Assembly (NCBI RefSeq): GCF_014651915.1
Contig: NZ_BMXU01000002.1
Coordinates: forward strand, 62,001-126,000
DNA from: Parvularcula lutaonensis
GTDB lineage: Bacteria; Pseudomonadota; Alphaproteobacteria; Caulobacterales; Parvularculaceae
Reading direction: 5' to 3'
Length of the DNA stretch: 64,000 nucleotides
Shown: piece after piece, positions 20,608-31,173 of the stretch
Numbering within the stretch: position 1 is the stretch's first letter
Layout: every line of letters begins with the position of its first letter
Program-made: the position numbers and the translations under genes
Notes under the pieces: generated by a model
What the model saw: the letters and a program-made list of their open reading frames with translations, nothing else
Told to the model about the DNA's origin: nothing
Database searches by the model: none

Positions 20608-23343
20608 GTGAAGCGAACTCTACTCTTTGCCACGACCGCGCTTGTCGGTACGTCCGTGGCTCTTCCGGCGGCCGCGCAGGTCGACGAAATCGTCGTCACC
20701 GCGACCAAGCGTGAGCAAACCCTGCAGGAAGTGCCGATCGCCGTCTCCGTCGTCCAGGAAGAGACGATCGAAGACGCACAAATCGTCGACGCCCTCGACC
20801 TGCAATCGATCGTGCCCTCGCTGCGCGTCAGCCAGCTCGAGCGCACCTCGAACACCACCTTCTCTATCCGTGGCTTCGGCTCGGGCGCGAACAACCCGGG
20901 CATCGAGCCCTCGGTCGCCGTGTTCATCGACGGCGTGTTCCGGACCCGTGCGGGTTCGGCCCTCGATGACCTGCTCGACCTCGAGCGCGTCGAAGTCCTG
21001 AAGGGTCCGCAGTCGACCCTCTTTGGCAAGAACGCCGCCGCAGGCGTCGTCTCGCTCGTCACCAAAAAGCCGGAATACACCTGGGGCGGCACGCTCGAAG
21101 CGACCGTCGGCAACTACGACTCGCGGATCCTTCGCGGTGTCGTCACCGGCCCGATCAACGACGTCTTCGCCTTCTCGCTCTCGGGCGCCTACAACAAGCG
21201 CGACGGCTATTTCGACAACCAGGGCTTCACCGAAGACTACAACAACCGCGACCGCTACTCGCTCCGCGGCCAGCTTCTCGCCCAGCCGACCGACACGCTC
21301 GAGCTGCGCCTGATCGCTGATTACTCCGAGATCGAAGAGCGTTGCTGCGGCACGGCCCGCGTCACCGATGGCTCGACCGGTCCGATCATCCGCGACATTC
21401 TGGGCGGCGAAACCCCGAACCCGGGCGCGTTCGACTACGTGATCGCCAACGATTTCGAGAACAACAACGAGATCACCAACACCGGCCTGTCGCTGCAGGC
21501 TGACTGGGACCTCACTGCTGACAGCACGCTGACCTATATCGGTGCCGTCCGCCGCTATGACGACTTTGTCGATTACGAAGGCGACTTCACCACGCTCGCG
21601 CTCCTCGGCGAAAACGTCCGCGGCGTCGACAGCGACACGATCACCCAGGAACTCCGCCTGGTCGGTTCGAAAGATCGCTTCAGCTACCTGCTTGGCGGCT
21701 ACTATTTCTACGAAGACGTCGACATCAAGGACAGCCGCCTCTACGGCTCGGATGCCCGCGCCTATGTGGACAACCTGTCGGCTGCCGCAGCCGGTGCCTT
21801 CGTCCAGGTCGCTCCGGGCGTCTTCGTTCCGGATACGTCGCAGAGCCCGATCAGCGGTCTCGAAGCCGCTCTGTTCGGCCCGGCGAGCGTCGGCACGGTG
21901 TTCTGGCAGGAAGGCGGCGGCACGTCGTTCAATGCCACGCAAAAAGACCAGCAATGGCAGCTCTTCGGTCAGTTCGACTTCGAAGTCACCGACCGCCTGA
22001 CGCTGACCGCCGGTCTTGCGTATTTCAACGCTGACAAGGAAGTCGACTTCACCGACGTCACGCGGACAAACCCGTTCTCGGACCTCAACTTTGTCGAGAT
22101 CGGCTTCGGCTCGCTGTTCCAAGGCGTGACGAGCCTCGCACCGACGCCGACCAACATCGCGACCTTTGCAGGCTCCAGCCCGACAAACGCTGCGATCGTC
22201 CAGGCTCTTCAGTCCGCTTCGATCACGCGTAACGAAGACGCCCTGGCCAGTGGCGGGGTTCTCGTGAATGGCGTTGTCGTCGATCCGAATACGGGTCTCC
22301 CGATCGCCAACCCGCTGCTCGGCCTCTTCCCGGACCTGCAGCCGCTTGGCCCGCTGACCCCGTTCCCGAACGCGGTCGAAGACGGCAAGAGCTCGGACAG
22401 CGATACGCCGTTCACGCTCCGCGCCGCTTACGATCTCACCGACCGGACCAACATCTACCTCAGCTACGCGACGGGCTTCAAAGCCACCTCGTGGAACCTG
22501 ACGCCGGATACCCGTCCGGTCGCCGGTGACATCCAGGCCCTTCTGGCCGCAGGCGATCTCGCAGCAGACGGCGCCTTCGGTGCTGGCAACGTGGTGCCGA
22601 CCGGCCTTGCTCTCGAGCTGGCAGGCATTCCGAACCAGTATTCGGGCACCCGCTTCGCCGGTCCAGAGACGAACAAGGTTCTCGAGTTCGGTCTCAAGAC
22701 CCGCTTCGGCTGGGGTTCGCTCAACGCAGCGGTCTTCAACCAGATCGTCGAGGACCTCCAGACCTCGATCTTCCAAGGCACCGGCTTCGTCGTTTCGAAC
22801 GCTGGCGAGCAGGAAGTGAATGGTCTCGAGTTTGACGCGGTCATCCAGCCGCCGGCGATTCCGGGCCTGACCATCAATCTTGCCGGTATGTATCTCGACG
22901 CGCAGTTCAACGACTTCCCGAACGCTTCGGTGCTTCGCGGCAGTGACGCTGACCTGGCTGACGGTACGGTCGACGGCATCGGCAACCTCGATGGTGAGCG
23001 TCCGGCCGGTGTTCCGGAGTTCTCTGGCTCGTTCGGTTTCGACTACCGCAATGCGTTCGGTGACGTAGGCGAGTGGTTCATCCGTGCGGACTACCAATAC
23101 GAGAGCGATGTCCAGGTCGTTCAAAACGTGCCGGAAGACATCCTGTCGCGTGAAATCGGCATGTTGAACGCCTCGCTCGGCATCAACTTCGACAATGGTC
23201 TCGAAGCGATGATCTGGGGCCGGAACCTGAATGAAGACGAGTTCTTCACCTCCGGCTTCCCGACCACGCTGCAGGCGGGTTCGATCTCGGCTTATCCGAA
23301 CATCCCGCGGACCTACGGCCTCACCGTCCGGAAGCGCTTCTAA
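20608..23343 (+). CDS. TonB-dependent outer-membrane receptor (GTG start)
   Basis: A 911-residue receptor. A signal peptide (KRTLLFATTALVGTSVALPAAAQ) is followed by DEIVVTATKREQTLQEVPIAVSVV, the start of the plug. Plug blocks VEVLKGPQSTLFGKNAAAGVVSLVTKKP are typical of the iron-complex and carbohydrate receptor group. The 22-strand barrel ends in the family terminal strand YGLTVRKRF. The GTG start at 20608 is supported by GGGAGG and by the signal peptide; the frame extends 22 codons upstream without it. The substrate is unknown and no siderophore or sugar genes are adjacent. Confidence 0.92.
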   Translation: MKRTLLFATTALVGTSVALPAAAQVDEIVVTATKREQTLQEVPIAVSVVQEETIEDAQIVDALDLQSIVPSLRVSQLERTSNTTFSIRGFGSGANNPGIEPSVAVFIDGVFRTRAGSALDDLLDLERVEVLKGPQSTLFGKNAAAGVVSLVTKKPEYTWGGTLEATVGNYDSRILRGVVTGPINDVFAFSLSGAYNKRDGYFDNQGFTEDYNNRDRYSLRGQLLAQPTDTLELRLIADYSEIEERCCGTARVTDGSTGPIIRDILGGETPNPGAFDYVIANDFENNNEITNTGLSLQADWDLTADSTLTYIGAVRRYDDFVDYEGDFTTLALLGENVRGVDSDTITQELRLVGSKDRFSYLLGGYYFYEDVDIKDSRLYGSDARAYVDNLSAAAAGAFVQVAPGVFVPDTSQSPISGLEAALFGPASVGTVFWQEGGGTSFNATQKDQQWQLFGQFDFEVTDRLTLTAGLAYFNADKEVDFTDVTRTNPFSDLNFVEIGFGSLFQGVTSLAPTPTNIATFAGSSPTNAAIVQALQSASITRNEDALASGGVLVNGVVVDPNTGLPIANPLLGLFPDLQPLGPLTPFPNAVEDGKSSDSDTPFTLRAAYDLTDRTNIYLSYATGFKATSWNLTPDTRPVAGDIQALLAAGDLAADGAFGAGNVVPTGLALELAGIPNQYSGTRFAGPETNKVLEFGLKTRFGWGSLNAAVFNQIVEDLQTSIFQGTGFVVSNAGEQEVNGLEFDAVIQPPAIPGLTINLAGMYLDAQFNDFPNASVLRGSDADLADGTVDGIGNLDGERPAGVPEFSGSFGFDYRNAFGDVGEWFIRADYQYESDVQVVQNVPEDILSREIGMLNASLGINFDNGLEAMIWGRNLNEDEFFTSGFPTTLQAGSISAYPNIPRTYGLTVRKRF

Positions 23344-23371
23344 GCTTCCGGCGACAGCCAGAACCAAGAAA

Positions 23372-23398
23372 CCCCGCCGAGCGATCGGCGGGGTTTTT
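23372..23398. terminator. Bidirectional intrinsic terminator after the TonB receptor
   Basis: Perfect nine-bp stem CCCCGCCGA/TCGGCGGGG with a GCGA loop, followed by TTTTT. An AAGAAA run precedes it, so it can also act in the reverse direction for the convergent VOC gene. Confidence 0.96.
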
Positions 23399-23448
23399 CT
23401 TTGTGCCAACGGCTGACGACGCCGACTGGCCGGGGCAAGCAGGACCGA

Positions 23449-23817
23449 TCAGGCCATGGCGAAGAAAGCCAGCTTGTTGCCGTCAAGATCGCGGGCATAA
23501 GCCATGTAGAACTGCTCGCCACGCAAGCCTGGCGCGCCCTCGTCCTTGCCGCCGAGTTCCAGCGCCTTGGCGTGAAGCCTTTCAACATTCTCCTTCGATC
23601 CTGCGGCAAGGGCGACCATCACCCCATTGCCCACCGTCGCGGGCTTGCCGTCGAAGGGCTTACCCACGACGAGGAGCGGCTGGTCGAAGTTCCTGCCGAA
23701 GCCGCAGGTGCGCTCGCTATCCATCAGCGGCTTGGCGTCGATGATCCCGAGGAGATCCGTGTAGAACGCCTTGGCCTTGGCGAGGTCGTTGGTTCCGATA
23801 GTGACGTAGGCGATCAT
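23449..23817 (-). CDS. VOC (glyoxalase/bleomycin resistance) family protein
   Basis: A 122-residue single VOC domain: MIAYVTIGTNDLAKAKAFYTDLLGI at the start, then GNGVMVALAAGSKENVERLHAKALELGGKDEGAPGLRG, and YMAYARDLDGNKLAFF at the end. Metal-ligand residues are likely His/Glu in these blocks but the substrate is not predictable. It lies 38 bases downstream of nrdJ on the same strand and may be read through from it. Confidence 0.85.
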   Translation of the reverse strand: MIAYVTIGTNDLAKAKAFYTDLLGIIDAKPLMDSERTCGFGRNFDQPLLVVGKPFDGKPATVGNGVMVALAAGSKENVERLHAKALELGGKDEGAPGLRGEQFYMAYARDLDGNKLAFFAMA

Positions 23818-23855
23818 GGTGCACTCCCTTTTGCGGGAGCGCCTTTGCGGTCCCG

Positions 23856-26800
23856 TCAGCTACAGCCTGTCGTCGCGCCGCAGCTCTCGCAGCGCAGGCA
23901 GGTTCCATTCCTTACCAATGTGAACTGTCCGCACTCCGTGCAAGCGTCGCCTTCATATCCTTTGAGGCGCGCCTCCTCGCGGCCGTCTTCGTCGCCGACG
24001 GCGCGCAAGGGCACTGGCTTTTCTTCGGCTGGAGGATGAGGTTCGGGATCGGTGTCATCGCGTGCCTCGGCTTCGGGTTCTTCGTCCTTCTTGCGGAAGC
24101 GGTCGAAGTCGCCGCCGCGCAAGACCACGAGGTTGTCGATCTTCTGCGACCGGGTCAGGCCCTTTGAGATGAAGCGCTGGGCTTCCTTTTCGACGCCTTC
24201 TTTCTCACCGCCTTGCCCGACGCCGAAGGTGTCTTCGTTCTGGGGCACATGGCCAAGGTCCGAGCGACCCAGATAGGAGATCGCCAGCTCACGGAAGATG
24301 TAATCGAGGATTGAGGTGGCGTTCTTGATTCGGTCATTGCCGGTCACAGGCCCTGCCGGTTCGAAGCGCGTGAAGAGATAGGCATCGACGAATTCCTCGA
24401 GCGGCACGCCGTACTGGAGCCCGAGGGAGATCGCGATCGCGAAGTTGTTCATCAGCGAACGGAAGGCTGCTCCCTCCTTGTGCATGTCGATGAAGATCTC
24501 GCCAAGCTCACCATCGTCGAACTCGCCTGTGTGAAGGTAGACCTTGTGGCCGCCAACGGCGGCTTTCTGGATATAGCCCTTGCGACGGTCAGGCAGCTTG
24601 CGGCGACCGGGCGCGCGCTCGACGATTTTCTCGATGACACGCTCGGCAAAGACGCGGCCGCGTTCGCCCTGCGGCAGGTCGGCCAGATCGTCCGTTTCCA
24701 GCTCGTCCGCGGCGGTGAGCGCGCTGGTCAGCGGCTGGCTGAGCTTCGAGCCATCTCGGTAGAGCGCCACGGCCTTGAGCCCCTGCGCATGGGCGGAGGC
24801 GTAGGCGGTCAGGCAATCGTGGACCGTTGCGGCGGCGGGCAGGTTGACGGTCTTGGAGATCGCTCCGGACACGAATGGCTGGACGGCAGCCATCATGTCG
24901 ATATGGGCCGGCACGGAAAGCGCACGGCTGCCAACGCGGCCGCAGGGTGCGGCGCAGTCGAAAACGGCGAGATGCTCGCGCTTCAGGTGCGGTGCGCCTT
25001 CGACGGTCATGGTGCCGCAGCAGTAAAGATTGGCGCGGTGAACGTCTTCGTCCGAGAAGCCGAGATCGCGGAGCGTCCTGTACCCGGATTGACCGAGCTG
25101 CTCGTCGCTGAAGCCCAGGGTGCCGCGCAGGAAGCTTTCGCCCAGGACATCCTTGGTGAAGACGTATGTGACGTCGAAGGCGGTCTTGAGCGCGTTTTCG
25201 ATGGCCTCGATCTGGCGCTCGCCAAACCCTTCGTCGCGGAGGTCGTCGAAGGAGATCACGGGTGCGCCCTCAAGGGTGCCGCGACCAAGGGCGTAGGTCT
25301 TGATGTCTGCGATCTCGGCGTCGGAATAGCCGAGCTTCTTCAATGCTCTGGGGACGGACTGGTTGATGATCTTGACCGTGCCGCCACCGACGAGCTGCTT
25401 GAACTTGACGAGTGCGTAGTCGGGCTCGATCCCCGTTGTGTCGCAATCCATCAGCAGGCCGATGGTCCCGGTGGGAGCGATGGCCGAAACCTGCGCGTTG
25501 CGGACGCCGTGGTCTTCGGCCTCCTTCACCGCATCAGTCAACGCAGCGGAGGCTGCGTCGCCAAGGCCTGGGAACGGCACTGCTGACTGATCAAGGACCA
25601 CAGGCTGCACACGGAGCTTCTCGAAGGGTGCGCCCCCCAGACCTGCGCGGTGGTTGCGCAGGACCCGCAGGACGTGCTCGCGGTTGGCTTCGAAGCGCGG
25701 GAACGGTCCGACCTTCGCGGCCATCTCGGCCGAGGTCTGCCACGCAACGCCCTGCATCAGCGCGGTGATCGCGCCAGCGGCGGCGCGGCCCTCGTCACTG
25801 TCGTACGGAATGCCGGAGGACATGAGGAGGCCGCCGAGATTGGCGAAACCGAGGCCAAGAGTGCGGTAGAGATGGCTGCGCTCGGCCACTGCCCGCGAGG
25901 GATAGCTGGCCATGCCGACAGAAATCTCGAGCGCGATGGTCATGATGCGCGACGCCGCAGCAAGGCCATCGGTGTCGAAAGAGCCATCATCCTTCAGGAA
26001 CTTCAAGAGGTTGACCGAAGCCAGGTTGCACGCCGTATCGTCAAGGAACATGTATTCCGAGCACGGATTGGACGCATTGATCGTCCCGTCCTCAGGACAG
26101 GTGTGCCAGTCATTGATCGTGTCGTGGAACTGGAGTCCCGGATCCGCCGATGCCCAGGCGGCCTCACCGATCTGCTGCCAGAGCGCGCGCGCCGGCACGG
26201 TACGGACCTTCTTGCCATCGACCCGGCGGTAGAGAGCCCATTCGTCGCCTGCTTCCACCGCGTCGAGGAAAGCATCGGTGACGCGGACGGAAAGGTTGGC
26301 ATTCTGGCCGCTCACGGTGCGGTAGGCTTCTGAATCCCAGTCCACCGAGAAGCGCGGGATGGTCAGCGCCGCGCCGCTCTCGACCAACATGCGCAGCGCC
26401 CGGTCGATCAGCCCGGACGGGACGCCATCACGCCGCGCGGCGGCGACAGCGCGTTTCAAACGCTCATTGGCCTTGACGTCGAAGCGGGAGCTTTCCGGGG
26501 CATCTTCCGTGGCCTTCGCGATGCGGCGGAGGTGACGTTCGATGACAACCGAACCCGCAGCGAGGCAGGCGACTTTTTCCTCCTCCTGGCGCTTCCAAGC
26601 GATGAAGTCCTCGATATCCGGGTGGTCGGCGTTGAGGACCACCATCTTGGCAGCACGGCGGGTGGTGCCGCCGGACTTGATGGCCCCGGCGGCGCTGTCC
26701 GCGACCTTGAGGAAACTGATGAGGCCAGAACTCGAACCGCCGCCGGACAGGGGTTCTCCTGCCGAGCGCAGAGCGGAGAAGTTCGAGCCTGAGCCCGAGC

Positions 26801-27422
26801 CGTATTTGAAGAGCTTTGCTTCGCGCGCGATCAGGTCGAAGACGCCGTTCTCGCCCACGAGAGTGTCTTCCACGGACTGGATGAAACAGGCGTGGGGCTG
26901 GGGATTGGCGTAGACGTCGGCAACCTCGACCACCTCACCCTGTTCGGGATCGAAGCGGAAGTGGCCCTTGCCGTCCGCCGAGAGTCCATAAGCCCAGTGA
27001 AGGCCTGTCGAAAACCATTGCGGGGAGTTCGGCGCGGCGACCTGCTGCTCGAGGAGCGCGACGACCTCGTCGCGAAAAAGCTCCGCCTGCGAACCATCGG
27101 CGAAAAGCCCCTGTTTCAGGCCGTGATAGGCCCATGCGGAGGCAATCCTGCCAAAAGCCTGGCGGGCGTCGGTCTCTCCACCGAAGCTGGCATCCGCCGC
27201 CGGGACCCGCGGGCAGAGGCTTTCCGGAATCCCCTCTTCCAGCCTCACGTCTACGGCATCTGGCACGCCGCGCTTGCGGAAATACTTCCTCGCAAGGATA
27301 TCGGCGGCTAGCTGAGAAAAATGTTCCGGGACGGAGACGGACAGCGTCTCTCCATCGACCAGGACCTCGCGCTTTTCATAGCGGGGTTTCGGGGCTTGCG
27401 AAAAATGCGGTGCAATGCGCAT
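23856..27422 (-). CDS. nrdJ: Cobalamin-dependent (class II) ribonucleotide reductase
   Basis: A 1188-residue NrdJ that reduces ribonucleotides to deoxyribonucleotides using adenosylcobalamin, independent of oxygen. Motifs are [16 protein letters not shown], the first active-site cysteine region [33 protein letters not shown], and the finger-loop [21 protein letters not shown]. The C-terminus carries a zinc-ribbon-like [22 protein letters not shown], as in alphaproteobacterial NrdJ. No N-terminal ATP-cone is obvious. The length is normal for this subfamily and I see no intein. No cobalamin riboswitch is evident in the 216-bp upstream gap. Confidence 0.97.
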   Translation of the reverse strand: MRIAPHFSQAPKPRYEKREVLVDGETLSVSVPEHFSQLAADILARKYFRKRGVPDAVDVRLEEGIPESLCPRVPAADASFGGETDARQAFGRIASAWAYHGLKQGLFADGSQAELFRDEVVALLEQQVAAPNSPQWFSTGLHWAYGLSADGKGHFRFDPEQGEVVEVADVYANPQPHACFIQSVEDTLVGENGVFDLIAREAKLFKYGSGSGSNFSALRSAGEPLSGGGSSSGLISFLKVADSAAGAIKSGGTTRRAAKMVVLNADHPDIEDFIAWKRQEEEKVACLAAGSVVIERHLRRIAKATEDAPESSRFDVKANERLKRAVAAARRDGVPSGLIDRALRMLVESGAALTIPRFSVDWDSEAYRTVSGQNANLSVRVTDAFLDAVEAGDEWALYRRVDGKKVRTVPARALWQQIGEAAWASADPGLQFHDTINDWHTCPEDGTINASNPCSEYMFLDDTACNLASVNLLKFLKDDGSFDTDGLAAASRIMTIALEISVGMASYPSRAVAERSHLYRTLGLGFANLGGLLMSSGIPYDSDEGRAAAGAITALMQGVAWQTSAEMAAKVGPFPRFEANREHVLRVLRNHRAGLGGAPFEKLRVQPVVLDQSAVPFPGLGDAASAALTDAVKEAEDHGVRNAQVSAIAPTGTIGLLMDCDTTGIEPDYALVKFKQLVGGGTVKIINQSVPRALKKLGYSDAEIADIKTYALGRGTLEGAPVISFDDLRDEGFGERQIEAIENALKTAFDVTYVFTKDVLGESFLRGTLGFSDEQLGQSGYRTLRDLGFSDEDVHRANLYCCGTMTVEGAPHLKREHLAVFDCAAPCGRVGSRALSVPAHIDMMAAVQPFVSGAISKTVNLPAAATVHDCLTAYASAHAQGLKAVALYRDGSKLSQPLTSALTAADELETDDLADLPQGERGRVFAERVIEKIVERAPGRRKLPDRRKGYIQKAAVGGHKVYLHTGEFDDGELGEIFIDMHKEGAAFRSLMNNFAIAISLGLQYGVPLEEFVDAYLFTRFEPAGPVTGNDRIKNATSILDYIFRELAISYLGRSDLGHVPQNEDTFGVGQGGEKEGVEKEAQRFISKGLTRSQKIDNLVVLRGGDFDRFRKKDEEPEAEARDDTDPEPHPPAEEKPVPLRAVGDEDGREEARLKGYEGDACTECGQFTLVRNGTCLRCESCGATTGCS

Positions 27423-27638
27423 GGCGGCGGGCTTCTCCTTGCCGAATCAGCCCTTAGCACTCCTCGGGGTCCTGCGCGAAGAGGCTTCGATATTTGCGCG
27501 AAATCAACTCTGTATAGGTCTTTTTAGCTCAAAACTCAGTGAAAGAGAGTTGTAACGGCACTGCGCAAAGAACCGTATGGTTGATGACAAACTGCAGGTC
27601 ACGATCTACACTTGGTCTATGGCTTGGGAGTTGTGACC

Positions 27639-28175
27639 ATGACCGACAGTGCGGACCCCCGCCAGTCGTCGAATGTAGAGCCTGAGACTCCGACGCGTGA
27701 AGTCCACGGGGTTGTAAAGTGGTTTGATCAGACAAAGGGCTACGGTTTCATCACGCCGGATGACGGCTCGTCGGATGTGATGCTCCATTCGTCGTGCCTT
27801 CGCCTCAGCGGTGTCTCCGCCCCCGTCGAAGGGGCCGAGATCACCTGCGAAGCGGTCGAACGGGCCAAGGGGCTCCAGGCCGTTCGCGTGATCAAGATCG
27901 CTGGTGGCCCGCCCCGCGCACCTTCTCGTGAGCCATCGCCAGACCAGGAACTGGCTGGCCCCTTGCGCATGGTCACGGTCAAGTGGTTCAGCCGCGCCAA
28001 GGGCTATGGCTTCCTGCAGGAAGACGGCAGCAATGAAGACATCTTCGTCCATATGGAGACCGTCCGCGCCGGGGGCTTTGCCGAGCTGGAAACCGGGCAG
28101 CGCCTGATGGCAAGCATGATCCGGGGGCCGAAAGGGCTTCTGGCCAAGGCGATCGCGCCGCACCGCGCGCATTGA
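27639..28175 (+). CDS. Protein with two cold-shock domains
   Basis: A 178-residue protein with two cold-shock domains, at about residues 18-85 and 108-175. Both carry RNP1-like [34 protein letters not shown] and [20 protein letters not shown]. The aromatic RNP2 (VMLHSS) in the first domain is weaker than in the second (IFVHME). Double-CSD proteins are a hallmark of alphaproteobacteria and bind single-stranded RNA or DNA. A GGGAG eight bases upstream favours the ATG at 27639; a TTG at 27612 is also open. Confidence 0.9.
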   Translation: MTDSADPRQSSNVEPETPTREVHGVVKWFDQTKGYGFITPDDGSSDVMLHSSCLRLSGVSAPVEGAEITCEAVERAKGLQAVRVIKIAGGPPRAPSREPSPDQELAGPLRMVTVKWFSRAKGYGFLQEDGSNEDIFVHMETVRAGGFAELETGQRLMASMIRGPKGLLAKAIAPHRAH

Positions 28176-28220
28176 TCGCCGGGGTGCCGCCACGCCACAG
28201 CTGTGCTAGCGGCGCCGGCT

Positions 28221-28988
28221 ATGAACGACACCACCCGAGAAGAGACGCAACCCCTGCAGCCACTGATCGTCCTCGTGCGCCCGCAAATGGGAGAGAATAT
28301 CGGCGCCGCGGCGCGCGCCATGCTCAATTTCGGCCTCACCGGGATGCGTATCGTCGCGCCGCGCGATGGCTGGCCCAACCCGAAGGCGGTGGCGATGGCA
28401 GCCGGCGCAGGCCGCGTGCTCGATGACGCGCGTCTTTTCGACACCGTGGAGGAGGCCGTCGCGGACTGCAGCTACGTCGTGGCAACCACGGCGCGGCAGC
28501 GCGGACTGTTCCTGCCTGTGCATGACGCGGAGGGTGCCGTGAAGGAGATCCGTACACGGCAGGCCGGGGGCGAGCGCTGCGCGATCCTTTTCGGCGGCGA
28601 GAAATCCGGGCTGGCCACGGAGGATGTCGCCCGTGCCAATGCCATCCTGACCCTGCCGGTGAACCCCGAATTTTCTTCGCTGAACCTCGCCCAGGCCGTG
28701 CTCCTGACCGCCTATGAATGGCGCAGGTCCGTGGACGCCTCGCTGCCCTTTGACAGCCCCTATGACGACACGCCCGCGCCGAGGCAGGAACTCGATGGAA
28801 TGCTCGCGCATTTGAATGGCGTGCTCGAAGAGGCGGGCTACTTCTATCCTGAAGACAAGCGAATCACGATGGAGAGGAATCTGCGCACCATGTTCACCCA
28901 TGCGCGGTTCACCGAGGCGGAAATCCGCCTCTTCCGCGGTATGATAAGGCAGCTTGCCTATTGGGGACGTGGCGGTTCAGACTCCTGA
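28221..28988 (+). CDS. trmJ: tRNA/rRNA 2'-O-methyltransferase of the TrmJ/SpoU family
   Basis: A 255-residue SPOUT methyltransferase. The family motifs are VLVRPQMGENIGAAARAMLNFG, then ILFGGEKSGLATEDV and the knot region LTLPVNPEFSSLNLAQAVLLTAYEW. A C-terminal helical extension (MLAHLNGVLEEAGYFYPEDK) is typical of TrmJ. TrmJ methylates the 2'-OH of residue 32 in tRNA; other SpoU members act on rRNA. The gene starts 45 bases after the cold-shock gene. The ATG at 28221 is preferred over an upstream one at 28203. Confidence 0.9.
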   Translation: MNDTTREETQPLQPLIVLVRPQMGENIGAAARAMLNFGLTGMRIVAPRDGWPNPKAVAMAAGAGRVLDDARLFDTVEEAVADCSYVVATTARQRGLFLPVHDAEGAVKEIRTRQAGGERCAILFGGEKSGLATEDVARANAILTLPVNPEFSSLNLAQAVLLTAYEWRRSVDASLPFDSPYDDTPAPRQELDGMLAHLNGVLEEAGYFYPEDKRITMERNLRTMFTHARFTEAEIRLFRGMIRQLAYWGRGGSDS

Positions 28989-29028
28989 TGCAGGACACGC
29001 TCCTCTCGCGGAGCAGACAGGACGGACG

Positions 29029-30432
29029 ATGAAACGACTGGTCGGCGTCAGCAACAGGACAGCCGCAGGCGGGCCCAAGGCCGGGGGCCTCGCCGTCGCG
29101 CTGTGGGATGCCCTAGTGCAGCGCAAGGGCCTCTGGTTCGGATGGTCTGGCGAAGTTGCCGGGACCGCCCGCCGCGGGGTCGAACTCTTCGAGGAAGAAG
29201 GCGTCGAGTTCGCCGTCACGGACCTCACCGAAGCCGAGCATGAAGGCTATTACCTTGGCTATGCCAACCGCGCCCTCTGGCCGGTGCTTCATTACCGGGT
29301 GGACCTCGCCAATTTCGACGAGGAGCAGTACGACTGCTACAGGGACGTGAACCGGCGTTTCGCGAAGCTGCTTTATCCGAGGCTGCGTGAGGACGACCTC
29401 GTCTGGATCCATGACTACCACTTCTTCCCCATGGCGCAGGACTTGCGCGATCTCGGCTGGACAGGCCGGACGGGGTTCTTCCTCCACGTGCCCTTCCCGC
29501 CGCCGGAAATCTTCAAGTCGGTGCCTGACCACCGCGCGCTGGCCAAAGGTGTGTGTGCGAATGATGTAATCGGGTTCCAGACCGTCAGCGACCGGGACAA
29601 TTTTGCGAAATACTCCGTCGCTGAACTGGGCGCCAAGCAGCTCGATGATGAGGCGCTGTCGCTCGATGGGCGTAGAATCGCCATTCGCGCTTACCCGATC
29701 GGTATCGACGCGGTGGAGTTCCAGAAGCTCTCCCACAGTGAAGAGGCCAAGGCTGCGATCGAGCGGATCGAACCGTTCCTTGGCGATAGTCGCGCACTGA
29801 TCCTGGGCGTCGACCGAATGGACTATTCCAAGGGCATCCCCAACCGCTTCCAGGCCGTGGGTCGGCTTCTCGACAATGCGCCGGAGCTGCACGGCAAGAT
29901 TGCCTATACCCAGATCGCGCCGCCCTCACGCACCAAGGTCGAGGAGTATGCGGAGCTTCGTGAGCAGCTCGACAGCCTCGCGGGCCGAATCAACGGGGAC
30001 TATGGGGACCTCGACTGGATTCCGATCCGCTATCTTGCGCGAAGCTACAACCGGGACCAGCTCGCGGGGCTTTACCGCATTGCGAGGGTGGGGCTGGTGA
30101 CGCCTCTCCATGACGGGATGAACCTTGTCGCCAAGGAATATGTCGCTGCGCAGGACCCGGAGGACCCGGGCGTCCTCGTTCTCTCCCAGTTCGCGGGCGC
30201 GGCGGAGCAGCTCAAGGACGGCGCGTTGCTCGTCAATCCCCACGATACGGCAGGCACGGCGGATGCCATCCACGAAGCGCTGACGATGCCCCTGGCCGAA
30301 CGCAAACGGCGGCACGAAGCACTGGCGGAAGTCGTGTTCGGGCAGGATATCGCCTGGTGGCGCGAGGCCTTTCTCGCCGATCTCGACCCGTCGGGAAACG
30401 GCTCGGGTTCCGTTGTCTCCCTTCGCGGCTGA
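29029..30432 (+). CDS. otsA: Trehalose-6-phosphate synthase
   Basis: A 467-residue GT20 enzyme making trehalose-6-phosphate from UDP-glucose and glucose-6-phosphate. Motifs are LVGVSNRT, WIHDYHFFPMAQDLR, FFLHVPFPPPEIF and GVDRMDYSKGIPNRFQA, with the UDP-glucose site VTPLHDGMNLVAKEYVA. The length is typical. It is followed closely by otsB and a GH15 gene; trehalose is a compatible solute and this trio is probably one operon. The start is chosen at MKRLVG. Confidence 0.97.
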   Translation: MKRLVGVSNRTAAGGPKAGGLAVALWDALVQRKGLWFGWSGEVAGTARRGVELFEEEGVEFAVTDLTEAEHEGYYLGYANRALWPVLHYRVDLANFDEEQYDCYRDVNRRFAKLLYPRLREDDLVWIHDYHFFPMAQDLRDLGWTGRTGFFLHVPFPPPEIFKSVPDHRALAKGVCANDVIGFQTVSDRDNFAKYSVAELGAKQLDDEALSLDGRRIAIRAYPIGIDAVEFQKLSHSEEAKAAIERIEPFLGDSRALILGVDRMDYSKGIPNRFQAVGRLLDNAPELHGKIAYTQIAPPSRTKVEEYAELREQLDSLAGRINGDYGDLDWIPIRYLARSYNRDQLAGLYRIARVGLVTPLHDGMNLVAKEYVAAQDPEDPGVLVLSQFAGAAEQLKDGALLVNPHDTAGTADAIHEALTMPLAERKRRHEALAEVVFGQDIAWWREAFLADLDPSGNGSGSVVSLRG

Positions 30433-30453
30433 ACACCGGCGGGGCGGTTGCGT

Positions 30454-31173
30454 ATGCGCGGTATACTGAACAGAGAAACGGCGCTGTTTCTCGATTTTGA
30501 CGGAACACTCGTTCCGATCCAGGACGACCCGGATGCGGTGCACCTGCCTGACGGAGGCGCGGCTATCATAGAGAGTCTTGCCGAGCGCTTGTCCGGTGCC
30601 CTTGCGATGGTGTCGGGGCGGGATGGCCGCGACCTCTCGAAGCGCGTGCCGACCAGCGTCTGGCGTGCCGGTAATCACGGTGACATGCTCCTGCCCCCAG
30701 GCTCCACCAAGCCATCGCATGTGGAAGGTCCGACAGCGGAGCTTCTCGAGCGCGCACGGCAGATCGCAGCGACCCATGAGGGTGTTGTCCTCGAGGAAAA
30801 AGCGCGCGTCCTGACCCTGCACACCCGCCAATGCCGGCAGCACGAGGCCAGCGTCGCGAAGGCGCTCGAAGAGCTTGTCGCCGGGATCGACGGGTACAAG
30901 CTGCAACGGGGCAAGGACGTGGCCGAACTGAAACCCGCAGGCGTGCACAAGGGGATCGCCATCGAACGGCTCCTCGACGAGGATGCCTTTCGAGGACGCA
31001 AGCCCCTGTTTCTGGGCGACGATACGACGGATGAAGACGGATTTCGCGTCTGCCTCGATCGCGGCGGCTCGGCGATCAAGGTCGGTGACGGCGAAACCCT
31101 TGCCCCGCACCGCCTTGCGGACCACCATGACGTCTGGCGCTTTTTGAAGGAGGCCCTCGATGACCTCTCTTGA
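30454..31173 (+). CDS. otsB: Trehalose-6-phosphate phosphatase
   Basis: A 239-residue HAD-superfamily phosphatase releasing trehalose. The nucleophile motif is FLDFDGTLVP, motif II is AMVSGRDG, and motif III/IV is FLGDDTTDEDGF. It starts 21 bases after otsA; an alternative TTG at 30448 would add two residues. Its last 14 bases overlap the GH15 start. Confidence 0.95.
   Translation: MRGILNRETALFLDFDGTLVPIQDDPDAVHLPDGGAAIIESLAERLSGALAMVSGRDGRDLSKRVPTSVWRAGNHGDMLLPPGSTKPSHVEGPTAELLERARQIAATHEGVVLEEKARVLTLHTRQCRQHEASVAKALEELVAGIDGYKLQRGKDVAELKPAGVHKGIAIERLLDEDAFRGRKPLFLGDDTTDEDGFRVCLDRGGSAIKVGDGETLAPHRLADHHDVWRFLKEALDDLS

Noticed and set aside
20620-23409. A 929-codon open frame opposite the TonB receptor gene
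   Set aside because: It mirrors the receptor codons at high GC, has no recognisable domain and no ribosome site; the plus strand has a clear signal peptide, plug and barrel.
26350-26620. Possible intein in nrdJ (ACLAAGSVV start-like block)
   Set aside because: Cys-rich-looking start is the normal NrdJ segment followed by HL...NERLKRAV and [13 protein letters not shown]; no intein motifs or His-Asn end, and the length fits the family.
27423-27638. Cobalamin riboswitch or NrdR boxes upstream of nrdJ
   Set aside because: No B12-box-like sequence and no NrdR-type AT-rich palindrome could be seen in the gap.
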